64,000 nt of DNA from Obelidium mucronatum (GCA_025765595.1 JAIVFH010000007.1:62001-126000); one strand, 5' to 3'; positions 9,570 to 21,432 are shown, counted from the stretch's first letter. Made by a program: numbers and translations. The notes: generated from the sequence alone by a model not told the origin.

Positions 9570-12077
9570 CTAGCACATAGTTTTCTCAGAAGAATGCCAT
9601 GAATCGTATTTCTTGTTTTCACGTTCAATTAAATTCTTGAATACATCCTTCCATTTGAACTTTTCTGCCAATTGGTGCGGAGTCTTTTCGATATACTTCC
9701 ACTTGGATATCTTTTCCGCCAACTTTTCACCAGAAACTATAATCTGGACAATCTCCGATTGTTTTTTCTTTGAAGTAGTCGCCGCTGTCGCGGCGGCGGC
9801 GCTGTTTTTGCGTTCTGTGAATTGAAAGTATCGTTCTTCGCCGTCCTCGGAAAATCCTATTTTGGAACCATAGAACTCTTTGGTGGTTGATGAAAGATGT
9901 TCGTCGATATCTAAAAAATAAGGGAAAATAGATGAAGAAAAAAAACAAAAGATAAATGAAATACAATGGGACCATTAGCAGTGATGGTGTGTTGGTGTTT
10001 GGTTTTTGGAGGGCATGACATACCCAAAATCAAAGGCGCGCGTTGCATCTTCCACTCCTTTTTACTGACTTCATTGATTCTCTCAAAAGTGTTCGCGAGT
10101 TTACCAATCAAGACATTGATGAGCAAGATAATCACAAGGAACCCATACACGAGGAACAGCCCACAGGCCAGGAATGCGGATTCGCCTTTCCGAAAGTCAT
10201 CGAAAACTGCTTGACCGAAACTGAAACGAAGCATCCACATTGTTGAGCCCGAGTAGGTATCCCAGTCGAAAACACTGTTGCTGCTGGTGCCACCGGCAGC
10301 ACCACTATCGGCCAAAGTCGCCGCCGCAGCGGCAACAGCGGCAGCGGCTTGTCCAGGAACATTTTGCATCTGGAGATACAAAGCGGCTGCAAACCCAAAC
10401 GTCAAGGGAGCATAAATCCATAACCATTCGACCAAATCCTTTGTTATAATTGTAGAAAACACAATCACAAGAGGACCAACTCGACTTGAGACTTTGGCGA
10501 ATCGAAGAAGATGGATCCAACCGACAATTGCAGCGAGCCCAAAGAGGATATTTTCAAAGTGAATTCCATTGGGGGTGTTGGACAGGCGAATTATGGGGAT
10601 ACAGAGGAGGGAGAAGGAGAATGTTGCGTCTGCGATTTCATGGAGGAGAGAAACGAATGTTGTTCTTTGGTACTTCTTGTAGAGTTCCATGACGCCACGA
10701 TAAAAGAAGATTGTGGCTCCAATGAGTGAGGAAACTTCAAATACGGCTCTCCAAAAATCGGCGCTGCTGGAAGCGAAATCGTAGGTTCTTCGGCGGTCGA
10801 ACGTTGTTGGTTGAAGAGCAATTGTTGGTGTTATGACAAGTCCAACAAGGGTAAATGTGCCAAGAAACCATGTCGTGTATATGAATTGAGCATAGAGTTG
10901 CCATTTCCAATCGAGAAGAGCATCAATGACTGGGTGGGTGATGATCGAGGGATCGTTGTTCGCAACTCCTATTTCAATCATGCTAACTGGATTGTTCTTC
11001 CCGACCTCAACTTCAGCCATGCTTTTCATTTCGCTTAGAAGAAGCGAATCGAGTTTTCGGAGCGGAATGCGGTATCGTCTTTCGTCAAACTGAAAGAGAA
11101 TTTTGTGAGACGCAACAGGATCCAAAAAATTGAATACATACCCCCCACATAACTTCCTTCATGGCTTCAATAATGTTGACATTCCCGGCTCGAATACCAG
11201 CATCAATTGGAGTATCACCGACTTGATTCTTTTGGGTGATCATTCTGGGTTCCTTATTCCTCAACAAGTCAAAAAGTTTCTTGAAGGTTTCTCTATCAAG
11301 ATCTTTGTTTTGAGACAGCATGTGCAAGACATTGTTCCCAGTGTAGGTGTCAATATCTCCAACATTTGCTTCTATAAAGGCACTTTGGGTAGTATTGTCT
11401 TTTTCCTGCAAGTCCGACTTGGAACGATTAACAGGCTTGAGCAATCGATGAATGGCGGCAACTTTCCCAGTCGATACGGCAAAATGGAGAGGTGTTTGAC
11501 CATAGGAATAGTCACCCTTACCACTGAACTCAGTGCCAGTACACTTTTCGCCATTGGGATTCGCCCTAATCATGTATAATATGATAAATGCAGTTAAATA
11601 AGGAAAAAACACGACAGCGGGAGTTTTCAAGCCGTACCCATTATCAAGTAACCAATCAACCAGTGACTCCTCAGAACCAACATCCGACCCGAATTGCACC
11701 ACTGCCATGTGGAGAGGCGTTTCGCCGTAATATTTTTCACAGTAACGATACGGTTCATTGATAAGCTCCTCGAAGGTTGTTGCAATCCACGTTATGATTT
11801 CAAAACTCCTTCTACACAAAATGGCAGCGTGAAGAATGGTTTCGCCCTCACCGCCACGCTCACAAATGCCACGCATGACGTTGTTTCCATTCACCGGACG
11901 CACTTCCTTTGAATGAAGTTCAATCTCCTCACGAGTCCCCTGCGTCACGGCTCTCCACAAAAGATCGCTCTTAAAGAGATACGCCTGAGTCTCTTGCCTT
12001 AGAATGTGGTTTCTTTCTAGGGCTTCCTCGATTTGGGATTCTTTACCCTTGGACTCAATAACACTGGATGTTCCCAT
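9570..12077 (-). CDS. ankyrin-repeat TRP-type cation channel
   Basis: Four exons (12077-11638, 11565-11142, 11089-10024, 9910-9570), all junctions in phase, 756 residues. The N-terminal third has at least four ankyrin repeats (GETILHAAIL, GETPLHMAVV, GQTPLHFAVS, GNNVLHMLS, GDTPIDAGIR). It is followed by a six-TM domain: S1 near LYAQFIYTTWFLGTFTLVGL, a pore-like segment STMWMLRFSFGQAVF between S5 and S6, and S6 YGFLVIILLINVLIGKLANT running into a basic KKEWKMQRAPL helix. This is TRPV/TRPA-like architecture. Such channels are Ca2+-permeable sensors of mechanical, osmotic or chemical cues. A poly-Ala insertion (AAAAVAAAAAT) sits in the S5-pore linker. The cytosolic tail is short and Lys-rich. 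ATG 12077 is preferred over 12140. Confidence 0.8.
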
Positions 12078-12212
12078 TTTGAACCTCACTTTTTTGCTCA
12101 CTTTTGCTATCTTTTTTATATCTACATATAGTTGGTACATAAAACAAAAGAAGAGCGAAACAATTCGCGTGTTTTTTTATTCAAGTTCCACTTTGCTCGA
12201 CAAGACGAAGAG

Positions 12213-12373
12213 TTACTCACGACGAGCCCCGCGAATCTCCTTAAACTTCATCTGAAACTGTTCACAAAAAGGGGAATTAGATTCAAGGTACCAAGACATG
12301 AAAAGAGCATCCCCATCCTTTTCTGCGCTGTCCTGTCCCTTTCATCCCATCATCAAACACACCAAGATCATAT

Positions 12374-12447
<74 letters not shown>

Positions 12448-12775
12448 GATCGCACAAACAACTGCCTTGGGATATAGAAGAGAGACTTCGTACCTGTTTT
12501 GCTGAAGCTCCGGCGTACAAAAAGAGGGGAAAGACAACACAAAGGCCAAGAACGTGGGTTGTTGTTCTTCTGTTGAACTTGAAGTACTGGGCAGTGTTCT
12601 CCTGCATGTTGAACCACTTCTCTGTGTTGGATGTCAGCACAGTCCCTTACAACACACTTCCAGCCCTGGCCAACTCACCAATCGAAGGATCTAACACCAT
12701 ATGTTAACGCTCGACCTTTTAAAGACTACAGAAACACTCACCAAACAGCAGCGAGGGTCCATGTCCACCAGCCAT
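12213..12775 (-). CDS. complex I B15/NDUFB4-like subunit
   Basis: Four exons: 12775-12742, 12690-12679 (a 12-nt microexon), 12621-12494 and 12257-12213; 72 residues. The microexon supplies DPSI, completing the family motif FDPSIEKWFNMQENTAQYF. A basic stretch and one transmembrane helix follow (HVLGLCVVFPLFLYAGA), then a basic tail ending GARRE. This is the NDUFB4/B15 layout: a small single-TM accessory subunit of the complex I membrane arm in the inner mitochondrial membrane. Intron 3 holds the CA/TG microsatellite. The start codon lies only 52 bp from that of CBP20 on the other strand. Confidence 0.75.
12376..12443. repeat. (CA)n dinucleotide microsatellite
   Basis: About 34 CA units without interruption, inside intron 3 of the B15-like gene (TG in the sense of that gene). 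Confidence 0.95.
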
Positions 12776-12827
12776 CTTTTCTTTTTCAAGTATAAAATAA
12801 TATAAATGAATTAAAAGTTATAAATAA

Positions 12828-13994
12828 ATGGTCTCCAACAAGTCTCTGTTTCCATCGCTGGCGGCTCCTTCAACGTACTTTGACCGCAAATACAAGGTAT
12901 CTCGACAGCAGGTTTTGATGTTTTAGCTCTAACCCTTATTGTTGCTCTCAGGGAACTCGACAGGACTTCTTCAATGCCTTGGCTGTCTCAGCCACGCTTT
13001 ATGTCGGAAACCTGTCCTTCTATACTACAGAAGAACAGATTCTGGCATTGTTCGGAAAGTGCGGTCCCGTGAAGAGGTGTGCAGTTTATTTCGATGAAAA
13101 AACAACTAAATCACTCATTCACAAACAATATACTTGGGCAGAATTATTATGGGTCTCGATAGACTTAAAAGAACTCCATGCGGCTTCTGCTTTGTCGAAT
13201 ACTTTCATCACAAGGACGCTTTAAAATGTGTGCAGTTTATTAATGGAACTAAGCTGGATGATCGCGCCATTCGTACGGATATTGATCCTGGATTTGTGAA
13301 TGAGAGACAGTATGGAAGAGGAAAGAGTGGTGGTCAGGTGTGTGTCTGGGTGTCGTGGTTGTGGAACTTCAAAAGTCAAAACATTCACTTTGCTGCCGAA
13401 GGCTGTGATATTTCTTTGATAGCCTTGCCGGAAGTGGAATCTCTAGTGTTGATTGATTATTCAATTTGCGCCTCACGCTCATGGGGATTTCCTCATGACT
13501 TTCACCAACGCATTCTCACCAATATCCACAAAACATAAATATAGGTGAGAGACGAATACCGCAAAGAGTATGACGCTGGAAGAGGCGGTTGGGGTGCGCA
13601 AGACTTCTCTCAGTTTGAAGCTATGCAAGAACAGCGGCTGGCCAAACAGGAAGAGACTTACAATTCCAGTGGGGCGGGTATTCCCACAGGAGCCAGAGAT
13701 GACTTTTACCAAGGTAGTCAAAACCGCTTGGGAAGCGCTTAATTGTGATTTACACAATCTGAACTCCCCTTCTTTCCCTAGCATCGCGAAATCTCACGGC
13801 TAGTAAGAGCGAAAGCGGGCAATCAGTTTCCTTCTTACCGAAGCAAAAGAAGAGAAAGAGAAGATGATGATGACGCAGATGGTTATGTTGATGAATTCGG
13901 AAGACATCGGCCGGTGTGTACTATCTCTTCTTCAAAAGTCATCATGTCTAATCTTGCACTTTTTTTCACCCAGAACCCACGTTTCAGACCCTGA
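12828..13994 (+). CDS. CBP20: nuclear cap-binding protein subunit 2 (CBP20)
   Basis: Six exons: 12828-12896, 12952-13076, 13142-13337, 13545-13713, 13804-13913, 13974-13994; 229 residues. The RRM is almost textbook: [57 protein letters not shown], then [26 protein letters not shown], the cap-contacting region. With CBP80 it binds the 7-methylguanosine cap and links splicing, 3'-end processing and export. The acidic/basic tail ([21 protein letters not shown]) ends NPRFRP in this model. The last two splice choices rest on frame and composition and are less certain than the RRM. A polyadenylation-like AATAAAA follows at about 14035. Confidence 0.9.
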
Positions 13995-14185
13995 AAATGA
14001 TGATGAATGAAGCGACCCTTTGTGTGGGACTTAATAAAATGGAATACACAATCGTTCTAGTCTTTTTTACTTTAAAATTTTGGTTTGCAATGATATGAAC
14101 GAATGGTTGATGAATATCGATAGGTTGTTACTTTTGCTATAGAAATGGTGTGAGGGTGAAGTTGTAGATAAAAAAAGAAAAGGAC

Positions 14186-17100
14186 TCAACTCTTCAACAA
14201 ACGTTTAGTATTCTTTCGGGCGTTATAATAGGGCAAGGAATCAGGATCCTCTTGTGACATTTTTTCCAACTGTAATCGATCAAACTTTTCTCCAATATCC
14301 ATTAAATCCTGAAGCCACAAAATACTTTCAATACTTACACGTTCCCCAAACAAAAAAAAATGACTCACCTCCCCAAAAGAACCGTGATATCCACCAGCAC
14401 CAGACTCTCTCCCACCTTCTTCCAGAATTCCACCTCCACCAACACCACCAACCCCAAAACAAGCCTCAAACCAGCTTTCAAACTCAACCATCAGTTTCTG
14501 TCTCACACTCTCAACAAGTTTTGTGACGTATGCAATTTCTCCTCGCAATCCCTTCAAAACTTCCATGTTTTCGCGGTAACTTGCCTTGACTGTCTTTAAT
14601 TTCTCAATCAAGGCGTACTCTTCTTCATCAATGATTACATCGCTGATGTTGTTGTTGTTGTTGCTGTTAGAGATGCCTGAGTTGTCGGTAGAGCCTGGTT
14701 TTTGAGTTCTTCTACGGCTTTCAATTTGACTCTTAAGCGATAATATTTGGGCTTGCGACTCGTTTAGCTGCTGCGCGAGCTGTTGTGCGGACTTCTTTTT
14801 TTCCTTCAAGGATGCTGTGAGACGTTTTTTTTAAAACCTGGGAAACTTCTTGAAGCAAACGAAAACGGGAGATATTCATACCCTTATTATCGCACAAAAT
14901 ACGGTACATTTCAGATCCTTTTCCTCGCTTAAAGTTTTCAAACTCATCCGCTCGGCTGATGGATTGAAGGCCAGGGTAAGCAGCATTGTGATGTTTTGCA
15001 CCGCTATTAACTCGCTTTGAATGATGCAACTCTTGGCGAGAGGTTGCATCTCGCTGTTGGTAATATTAGTGGCATAATGGAAGACGAGTTTTTTTTTTTA
15101 CATAATACCTCATATCCAAAGTCATCGTCGTCGTCATACAAAGGTGTTACGCCCCCACCCATTCCGCCCAATGGTTTCGAAGTGCCTCCCATGCCCATTT
15201 TCTTCTTTTTCACATTACTTCGGTAAAGTTGTTCCTTGTTTCCGGGAGCCTGAAAATAAATAAAATAGAGGTTAACGAAAAAATAGACAGAATCATTTCT
15301 GATTCTCCTTTTTTACCAATCCAACACTAAATCCTGATGCTTCTGTTTCCCCAACTCCGTCGTCGATATCAGGAAGCATTTTTGAGCCCTGAAGACCGTC
15401 AATCAATCACACAGAAAAAACTAAATAACAAGGCTAAGTTTAACTTAACTCTTATATCATCATGTGATTTGGTTAATCCACCGACCCCCGCTAAAGCCGC
15501 GGCTACACTTCCCGATGCACCTCCGCCACTTCCACTTGTGCCTACTTTCCTCAGGGTCATAATTAAATCTTCGCGTTCCTGTTCGAGTCCTTTATACGCA
15601 AGTTTGAATTGTACAAAGTACTCTCTGACTTGTCGCAAGCTAACAATCTTTTGGGGAGAAAGAAAAAAGTCAGAAAAAAAAAGTCAAAACAACCAACTGA
15701 AGAAGAATAGAGTTCACCTCCAACTCTTGCTCCTCGTCTTTCAAATATGCCTTCACCACTTTCCCCAACTCTGTTCTCTGCGCCTCCCCAAAACTCTCAT
15801 ACTGCACGTGGCTCCGATTCGCAAGACTGTCATGCATTGCGAGTTCCTGCTTCAATTCCCTCACTTCCCGTTCGTATTTTTTAATCAAGGCCATTGCATC
15901 GAATTGAACATTGACGCGCGGGGTATTCGCTACACACATCATTCGGGTTGCGAAACGAAGGGTACTAATTGTTTCTTCGATATGCTCTTTCTCTCCCCAA
16001 ATGTTTGCAATCATGAGGGTGTTGCAGGATCCACCCAGTGAGTCGCGGAGAACATTTGTTAGTTTGGATTGGCGGTATGGAATGTGGTCGCGTTTTCGGT
16101 CACTAAGAGCAATGATGACTTGTTCCAGGAATGTGAGTGATTTGTTGATGTCTAGTATTTTTCGGTTGGGAGTTTCAGCATTGTTTCTTTTTTATGATAA
16201 CAATCAACCAAGAAAAAAGTTATGAAACTTTACACATTGCTTCTTTAAGCGAGAGTCCTTGTGTATGGGTTTTGGAAATCCTTTCGCTTCCGGCGAGATC
16301 AACAAGGTTTAGTTTGGAAGAAATAACACGTTCTGAGGATTCAACACGGGAACGAGACTCCAAGTAGATTGTAAAGATACAATGCGATCTGTTGGTTTTT
16401 AAAATAACAATTAACGAAAAAATATCAAATAACAACGTGGCGATTTGGGAAGAAAGGCACCAGCAAACTTCTCCCAACTTACCGAGTGGAAATTTTGTTC
16501 AATTGATGTTCGGCAATAGATCTATTTGTTTCTCCTTCAAATAAAAGGTTTAAGGCCTCTTCCTCATTGTTAGCAATTTGCATCGTCAGTCCTTTCACAT
16601 GAGACACTCCTGCATCGTTGTGAAAAAGTGGGGCATAAATACATGACCAAAAAATATCATCATGATTATCAAACCAGTTTTGTTGTCTTCCACGACAACC
16701 AGAGCACCACTCTCATTCGAATCAGACGTAGAGTCTGGGCTTAAAAGGTCCACAATCTGCTCATTATAAATCTCCAAGTACGAAATGCGGACGGTGCATG
16801 CCATCTGTGGACGTTCGGCGACTTCTCTGAAAATATGGGAAATTGCGCGTGGAATCAATCCCCTATGTTTATAGTTTTCCGTTGCTCCGGTCCTATCAAC
16901 GAGAATAGGCTGGTTAGTAAACTGCTTCTGTTTCGAGTTTCTAAATTACATTGTAAAGGTTTTCCCCGCTCCTGTTTGACCGTACGCCATGATTGTGCCT
17001 AAATTACGGATGATTATTATCTGAGATGTAGGATAAAAAAATGATTGGTTATCTACCGTGATAGCCCTCCATAACAGATTTGACAATTGGCAATCCACAC

Positions 17101-17392
17101 TCATCATAGAGCTTTTCCTGTGACGCGTTGTGCAAGATGTTGTCGAATTTAAAATCCCAGTTCTCCTGCTGGTTATTGATGAAGCCGCCATCTTGCCCCT
17201 TTGGGATGTGGATATGCACGCTCTGCCGGTTTCGTTTTGGTTTAGATCAAACGATCTGAACAAAAAGCTGAGTACTTTCTGGTCTGCATCAAACTTGATT
17301 TCGTTTTGCGCAAATTCCGATGTTGGACGCGTTCGAATAACAACTTTTACGTGTTTTGCGTCTTCCTTTTCTTTTGTTGGAATTGTTGCCAT
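14186..17392 (-). CDS. KIF9: kinesin-9 family motor (KIF9-like)
   Basis: Thirteen exons (17392-17276, 17222-17057, 16998-16950, 16892-16675, 16609-16483, 16388-16234, 16151-15718, 15647-15450, 15388-15317, 15249-15109, 15053-14882, 14814-14369, 14308-14186), every junction in phase, 805 residues. The N-terminal motor domain has the P-loop GQTGAGKTFTM, switch I (NRSIAEHQLNKISTRSH) and switch II (NLVDLAGSER). Kinesin-9 features are the GGFINNQQENWDFKFDNILH region, PRVNVQFD after the motor, and a tail helix (SLKEKKKSAQQL) before a DLMDIGEKFDRLQ C-terminus. Kinesin-9 motors act in cilia/flagella, in the central apparatus or in intraflagellar movement. Its presence fits a fungus with a motile zoospore. 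Confidence 0.9.
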
Positions 17393-17460
17393 TTTTTTGA
17401 ATTTAAAAAAAAAAAGATGGACAAGTTAGCGTACATGCTGCGACTGAAACGAGCGGTAAA

Positions 17461-18333
17461 ATGATATGCTTGTTGGCCTTAACGAGGAAGCTGTTTCACT
17501 CAGCATCATTGGTCCAGGCAACAGTCCTTCGACAAGGTCATCCAATCCTACGGACGACTTGCACTCCAGTAAAGCCAGCTGATCTTACAGCCCCTGGATC
17601 ACAAGCGTCTGTTGCAATCAAAGATATTCGGTCCGTGTTTGATTCACCGTATCACAACGTTATTGGTCTTTCGGCTCCTCAGGTTGAATCCCCATTTCGC
17701 GAAGCACCTCCATCATTCAATGGTGCATTGAAAGCTGTTCTGGAAGCGTTTTGTTTTTTGAATCGAGAGCTGGGACAGCGCCGAGCCGCTGCCAAATAAT
17801 TGGGACATTGGAGTACGGGACAACAAGGTTTTGACTATTCCAATCCGCCATCTTTGGAAGTTATAATGGGGCTTTCAAAGATTCACAGCTTACTGCTAGC
17901 TGCAAACGTCAATGAATGACGATAATTAATGGATATATTCCCACAGGTTGGCCATCCCCTTCGAATCATTGCATACAAGATTGGTGATGCACAGACAATC
18001 AAAGCGAAAAAAGCAACGGCATCGCCACTCACATTCCTCATCAACCCAACTCTCGAAATTCTTGAACGCGAATCAAAGTGGGAAGCCGAATACGAAAGCT
18101 GCGAATCCATGCCCCACTACAATTGCCTTGTAAAGAGACCTTCGAAAGTATTGGTGGAGGCATTGGATGTGAAAGGAGAAAAGATTCGTTTTACTGCCGA
18201 TGGATTCTTGGCCAAAGTGTTGCATCATGAAGTGGATCATTTGGATGGAATAACACTTGTTGACCGAGCCTTGCCAAAGACGTTGCGGCACGATCAGTAT
18301 ATTGAACTGTTTGAAAACTATCCATCGAAGTAA
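17461..18333 (+). CDS. peptide deformylase, probably mitochondrial
   Basis: Exons 17461-17682 and 17947-18333, joined in phase across a 264-nt intron, long for this window; 202 residues. Motif 1 is VIGLSAPQVG (consensus GxGLAAPQ), with the intron right after the Gln. Motif 3 is HHEVDHLDG (HExxH metal site). Motif 2 reads YESCESMP where EGCLS is usual: the metal-binding Cys remains but the flanking Gly and Leu are replaced. The N-terminus is basic/hydrophobic (ALTRKLFHSASLVQ), like a mitochondrial presequence. Deformylases remove N-formyl groups from organelle-made proteins. The start codon is 68 bp from the divergent kinesin-9 start. Confidence 0.85.
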
Positions 18334-18355
18334 AAGGATGATTGATGTGATTGAT

Positions 18356-18923
18356 TTATTGCAGAGCATAAGAATACAAAATAACAGGCTCGGCTTTTGT
18401 CTTGAAAAGCTGCCGTCCCTTCGAATCCATCAGCTTGTCGCTTGCTGTGGTTGTTGCACTACTGTCGGGTCGATTCACTCCACTGGCTAAACTTGATGAA
18501 GAGTTATTCAAGGAAACGTTTGATGATTGAAGAGATCCAGAAGTGTTGTTGACTTCCTCAGCCATCAAAGAATCCAGTTCATGTTTGCTGATGAGTTGGC
18601 ATTGAACTGTGCTTCCAGTGTCTGGTGGAAATACTTGGCCATCGATAACATTCATTGCATCTGATGCTTGTATGTTGTTTTCGAACTATTTTCATGGTTT
18701 TAAACAATGATTATTGTATTGAGAAAAAAGGTGTGTCGTGTGTTCAGTTGGTTGAAGGCCTGACAAGAGTTGTAATATGTAGTACCGAAACAAGACAGAA
18801 GGTCTTGATTTTGTTGACCCAAAAGAATTCAATCTTTCTATCATTAGATTCGAGAACTTTTCGGGCGATGCGTTCGTTGAACGGGCGAATGAGGTTGTTG
18901 ATTCGAAGGTGGTTGGTTGCCAT
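18356..18923 (-). CDS. hypothetical protein, two exons
   Basis: Exons 18923-18786 and 18685-18356 join in phase (donor GTACTA, acceptor AAAATAG) for 155 residues. The first exon starts MATNHLRINNLIRPFNERIA and is basic/amphipathic. The second opens FENNIQASDAMNVIDGQVF and becomes Ser/Asn-rich, with a KTKAEPVILYSYALQ end. No family is recognised. The stop lies 22 bp from the convergent peptide deformylase stop. The exon-1 end is uncertain; another donor (GTCAAC after FFW) exists. Confidence 0.45.
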
Positions 18924-19412
18924 TTGAATCTGAATTATGCAAAGGGTATTCGTTTTCAAAAATAAGTAAAAAAGTCGGTATAGTTGCTTCAATGATCATT
19001 CATCTATTTGCATTGATACGTTTCACTTTTAGTCTTTGAATCACTTCTTAATCTGTCGTCCGAGAAAGCTGGAAGACATTGCGCTTCATTACACCCTTTC
19101 AAACCCAAGTATATCCACGTATCGCTCCAGGCACGCTGGTCAGCACCTTTTGGGCTTGGTGCCACAGCGCAACGCGGTTTTATTCCAAAGACACTGGACA
19201 CACACTAATGATTAGAAATTGGAAGCAAAACGGCAGAACGCGATTCAAAGATTCGAACATGTTCCTCCACGGATTTGAATTTGTCTGATTTTGAAATTTA
19301 AGTGGTTAATACTTTCTTCTCCCCACGAAAAAAAAGTAGCCAGCGCCCACAAGCGACAGAACATAAAAAAAGCCGCCAAGAACCCACCGAAACCCCTCTT
19401 CACTTAAAGAGA
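18924..19412. other. intergenic region upstream of the first bZIP gene
   Basis: 489 bp between the hypothetical gene (minus) and the bZIP gene (plus). Short open frames on both strands (19004-19201 minus, 19079-19288 plus) show no family features. The last ~100 bp before the bZIP start are A-rich and probably 5' leader. Nothing else is seen. Confidence 0.4.
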
Positions 19413-20168
19413 ATGAACAGATCAACAGCAAACAAAAACATAAGCCATCCTGGCAATCCAGAAAACGCAATCCAGTCAGACGATGATTCCGACTGTGAAT
19501 ACAACGGCAGAGGAAAGTCCGGCATGCAAAATAAGCGAAAGGCGGGCCGAAAGTCAATTCCTCAAGATTCTGAAGACAAGCGAATCGCGAGGAACCGACG
19601 AGCGCAGAGGTAAAGGGTTTGGGTGGTACCCTCAAGGTTCAAAAACACTAACGTTTGACACCTTCACAGACTCTTTCGCGAACGCAAGGAAGCACATTTA
19701 TTCAATCTGGAAACAACTGTGAAATTGCAATCTGCCCGAATCGAAGAACTCCTGCGTATCAACAGCCAACTATCTCAAGAATTACAACTGACACGTGGAA
19801 GTAAACAACTACAGTCCAGTCAAGAAGTTTCTCCAAATGTTGTCATAACTCCACCTCTTGAAAATATGAGTATGGCTAATCTGGAATCATCCCTCCTCGC
19901 GCTTCAATCTCAGACGATGTTCATACCTGGTTCTTCGCCGGACATGCAACAAATGCAACCCCAATCCTTTAATTATACCGATGACTTGGGACTCAGTTGC
20001 CTCTCGGCACCCAACACCCCATACCAGCTTTCGTCGCTGAATTTGTTTCAACAACATTCACCGCTGGCGACAGGGCCAGATTTCTGGAATATTGATTCTA
20101 CCTATTTGAATGCATTTCTGATGTCCCAGAATATCAGCCAAAATATGCACTTTGAGCCAATTGAATAA
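19413..20168 (+). CDS. bZIP transcription factor, Pap1/Yap-type, short form
   Basis: Exons 19413-19609 and 19670-20168; 231 residues. The intron splits the basic region exactly within RIARNRRAQR/LFRERKEAHL, a fungal AP-1-like DNA-binding helix (consensus NRxAQRxFRERKExHL). It is followed by a leucine zipper (LFNLETTVKLQSARIEELL, then INSQLSQELQL). The remainder is Gln/Ser/Met-rich (MQQMQPQSFNY) with no recognised domain and no cysteine-rich redox motif. Unlike the three bZIP genes at 25-30 kb it lacks their shared C-terminal region. It is nuclear; Yap-type factors usually act in stress responses, which is family knowledge and not shown here. Confidence 0.8.
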
Positions 20169-20210
20169 AATAATCGTTTTTTTAAAAAGTTATTTATATT
20201 AATATTACAC

Positions 20211-21221
20211 ATGAAGAAACTGCGGCGACTCAATTCAAAACCACACGAACCGAAGCCAATCACATCTCTTCCCCCCGAAATCCTCGATCTCATTATTGCC
20301 TATCTGCCAGGAAGGTCCCTGTGGAGACTATCACTTGCCACCCGGCAACTCAGGCATCTTTCTGCAACATTATACGCTGTCGTCCAAGCGTACGAAGCAC
20401 TTTATAACTGCAGAGTCCCTTCAAAAATTTCAGATTCTAAACCATTTTGGCTTTCTTTCGCCCCAATTGAGAATGACGGCAACATGCCGCTTCCTCTAAC
20501 TTCCGTTTCTCTGGACTATTTTCGTTTGCTGAAGCGATATGGCCACAGCATCGATCTCAACTGTTTACCTGTTGGAATTGGAAAGCACAAAAGCTTGTTG
20601 CCTCGCGTTAACCTGGAAAAGTACCTTGAAGAACTGATCGAAGAGGATGTCGACGTATTATTTGATCCAACCACCACGAGCACTACGACACTGAATCATT
20701 CTCAGTATACCATTATTTTGGAAAATGTGGAATCTGTTCCAGCATGTGTTCGGTTGGCGACGGTGTTGGGAGAATTGGGTGCTCCTATAACCTCGTTTGT
20801 CACGCCTTGTTTCGACTCAAGGTGGAAACCAAAAGATACCAGAAGCTTTTTCGTAGCATTAAGCAAACTGAAGCAACCTGTTGTTTCTTTTAGTCTTTCA
20901 GACGACAAGGACAGTGGAGATCATGTGTTTGGTTCCTTCTTGGAAGTGGTTGTGAGGCCAGTGGCACTTCAAGAATTACAGATTTCCTTTTATCGATTTA
21001 GTTATTTGGCTGAGCTTATGGAGGATTTTATTGAATTTCTGAAGTTTAGTGGTTCTGAACTGCGGAAGGTGTCAATGACAGGACAAGGCCGTGGACTAAC
21101 AATGGAGCAAAGTGATCAGGTGGAGATATGCTTACAAGAATCCGGATGGGCTTTGGATTTCTTATCTGTGGAGGTTGTGAATAGTCGCGATGAATGGCGT
21201 ATACTGTTAGTAAAGTGCTGA
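20211..21221 (+). CDS. F-box protein
   Basis: Intronless, 336 residues, beginning 42 bp after the preceding stop. Residues 17-50 form an F-box (ITSLPPEILDLIIAYLPGRS, then LWRLSLATRQLRHL), which would dock onto Skp1 of an SCF ubiquitin ligase. The rest lacks recognisable repeats; it alternates hydrophobic strands and helices and probably contains the substrate-binding part. The end (WALDFLSVEVVNSRDEWRIL) resembles the last strand-helix units of LRR-like F-box proteins of chytrids, but no repeat register is evident. Confidence 0.7.
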   Translation: MKKLRRLNSKPHEPKPITSLPPEILDLIIAYLPGRSLWRLSLATRQLRHLSATLYAVVQAYEALYNCRVPSKISDSKPFWLSFAPIENDGNMPLPLTSVSLDYFRLLKRYGHSIDLNCLPVGIGKHKSLLPRVNLEKYLEELIEEDVDVLFDPTTTSTTTLNHSQYTIILENVESVPACVRLATVLGELGAPITSFVTPCFDSRWKPKDTRSFFVALSKLKQPVVSFSLSDDKDSGDHVFGSFLEVVVRPVALQELQISFYRFSYLAELMEDFIEFLKFSGSELRKVSMTGQGRGLTMEQSDQVEICLQESGWALDFLSVEVVNSRDEWRILLVKC

Positions 21222-21432
21222 GTAAACCCAGGTTGTGGTTTTTCTCCGCCAACCGCAAAGTCGCAAACTATTTATACAAGCGACAAGGGGGCGCTGATTG
21301 ATGGGTACAAAAATCGACACAAATCGATGTAATCATTTCGGGCATATTCAACAAGATTATTATGCTTGTTTCCAGCTGCTATAAATAGAACGGAAATGCC
21401 GGGAAGAAAAAAAGAAAAACAAAACCGCAAAA

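Noticed and set aside
12283..12640. Frames with Cys-Val or Thr-His dipeptide runs
   Set aside because: Translations of the (CA)n microsatellite in an intron of the B15-like gene.
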